Source: Cyanobacteria bacterium SBLK (GTDB lineage Bacteria; Cyanobacteriota; Cyanobacteriia; Cyanobacteriales; Spirulinaceae). Taken from it: a stretch of DNA of 50,766 nucleotides. The DNA lies in NCBI GenBank assembly GCA_017746715.1, contig JAGHZQ010000078.1, positions 1 to 50,766 on the forward strand, given 5' to 3'. Every line of letters starts with the position of its first letter. Positions within the stretch are counted from its first letter, which is position 1. The notes under the pieces are model-generated. The model had not been told where the DNA came from. It did not search any database and saw nothing but the letters and a program-made list of their open reading frames with translations. Positions 49,998 to 50,766 of the stretch are shown one piece after another. Position numbers and translations under genes: made by a program.

Positions 49998-50366
49998 ATG
50001 ACTGCAACTCCATCCCCATCTGAAGAGCGATCGCCTTCTCCCGACTCGACCGATCCGAATCCTCAAAGCGCATCCCGACTCAAAGGCGCATTTTGGGGGA
50101 CTTTTACGACGACGTTTCTCACGATTGGTTTGGCGGAGATGGGCGATCGCACCCAACTGGCGACTTTGTTAATGGCGGCAGAATCTCAGTCTCCGTGGGT
50201 GGTGTTTGCGGGGGCAGCGATCGCGTTGATTACCACGAGTTTAATCGGCGTTTTGCTGGGTTGGTGGCTCTCCAAGCGTATTTCTCCCCAAGGGATGGAT
50301 TTGGCGGCGGCGGCGATTTTGCTTTTTGTGGCTATACTTTTGTTAGGTGATGCCTTACAACTTTGA
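49998..50366 (+). CDS. half-size GDT1/TMEM165 (UPF0016) family transporter
   Basis: The 122-residue protein has a polar Pro/Ser-rich N-terminus (1-28) and one UPF0016 repeat (about 32-122) with the family motif AEMGDRTQLAT (E-x-G-D-R-T) and three hydrophobic helices. GDT1/TMEM165 proteins move manganese or calcium; single-repeat bacterial forms are thought to work as pairs. No second repeat gene follows in the remaining 400 bases. The partner may be elsewhere in the genome, or the gene may work as a homodimer. Confidence 0.88.
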   Translation: MTATPSPSEERSPSPDSTDPNPQSASRLKGAFWGTFTTTFLTIGLAEMGDRTQLATLLMAAESQSPWVVFAGAAIALITTSLIGVLLGWWLSKRISPQGMDLAAAAILLFVAILLLGDALQL

Positions 50367-50428
50367 AAAGGTTTGTCGGCGCGATCGGTATTTAATGCAA
50401 AATTGAGTTTTTAATATTGTATTACTCG

Positions 50429-50632
50429 CTAATATGTTAACGAGTCTTGCAAATCTAGAATGAGATTTTCAGCAGTTCTTCTGTCTTGAGGAGATGCGTC
50501 TGGGTTTCTGTCAAGCCACTTCTGAAGAGCTTTAATAAAATCTTTGCCTTTTTGACAATGAAATCGTCCTCCTACTGGGCGACCTGTTATTCGCTCCAGT
50601 CTAATTACTTGAGCTATACTTCCACGAAACAA
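50429..50632 (-). CDS. small open frame of uncertain status
   Basis: A 67-codon frame on the minus strand with a TTG start reads RLERITGRPVGGRFHCQKGKD, ...KALQKWLDRNPDASPQDR. Its composition is protein-like and helical at the end, but there is no ATG, no ribosome site and no family I recognise. It could be the remnant of a longer gene. No other gene is seen in the last 400 bases of the window. Confidence 0.3.
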   Translation of the reverse strand: MFRGSIAQVIRLERITGRPVGGRFHCQKGKDFIKALQKWLDRNPDASPQDRRTAENLILDLQDSLTY

Positions 50633-50766
50633 TTAGACAACAGACTCTTCAATATATTACTCCTCAATTAGGATTTTTTTTGTCAAAGAAACGACAAATA
50701 CTGAAGCCGGAAGAATGAGAAGTATTAAAAGTATTATTGGCAATTTAAAGCTCACTGAAAAACAAG

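Overview
The window is cyanobacterial chromosome. GCGATCGC (HIP1-type) octamers occur throughout, in genes and in gaps. The gene set includes oxygen-dependent chlorophyll and haem enzymes (AcsF, HemF), a GUN4 domain, a DUF760 protein, an SLH-domain surface protein, DUF4278 and pentapeptide-repeat proteins, and multidomain signalling proteins of the kind filamentous or colonial cyanobacteria carry. The species cannot be named from this sequence. I saw no rRNA, tRNA, CRISPR array or complete insertion sequence.

Layout, left to right. 1-5.7 kb: the end of a DUF4278 gene, a membrane sensor with a degenerate class III cyclase domain, an MscS channel with a C-terminal cyclic-nucleotide-binding-like domain, and an overlapping PstS-like lipoprotein. 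5.7-11.7 kb: folE behind a Fur/Zur-like box, a kinase-GUN4 protein that abuts a HicB/HicA pair, glutaminase, tadA and a PlsC-type acyltransferase. 11.7-15 kb: a hybrid histidine kinase that has absorbed copies of a dispersed repeat, and a YHS lipoprotein. 15.6-19.6 kb: galE, two glycosyltransferases, a large inverted-repeat element and a pentapeptide protein. 19.7-24.5 kb: divergent acsF and hemF, then an FAD oxidoreductase, a small membrane protein and an ExbD-like protein. 24.8-29 kb: a histidine kinase, an XRE-like regulator, panB and a secreted beta-propeller. 29-31 kb: a two-gene ParA-HEPN cassette. 31-34.3 kb: msrA, a DUF760 protein, and cobW and hupE behind a cobalamin riboswitch. 34.4-40.7 kb: a secreted protein, an Uma2 remnant, a YbjN-like protein, a 1294-residue DUF4157 protein and, upstream of it, the remnant of a second copy of its 5' end. 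40.7-50.7 kb: pgm, msrP, a coiled-coil WD40 protein, an alpha/beta hydrolase, a rhodanese, an SLH protein, a pilin-like protein and a half-size GDT1-family protein.

How the genes work together. HemF and AcsF act at oxygen-dependent steps of one tetrapyrrole pathway and share a divergent promoter region. The riboswitch, HupE and CobW form a plausible vitamin B12/cobalt uptake and delivery unit. MsrA and MsrP repair oxidised methionine in the cytoplasm and the periplasm. GalE and Pgm supply sugar nucleotides and sugar phosphates to the glycosyltransferases.

The best candidates for undescribed biology are: the ParA-HEPN pair, a likely conflict or defence cassette; the orphan DUF4157 protein with a possible YbjN-fold partner and a decayed duplicate; the kinase-GUN4-HicB-HicA run; the coupled MscS-CNB and PstS-like genes beside a degenerate cyclase; and the mobile-like repeat that has become coding sequence inside a histidine kinase.
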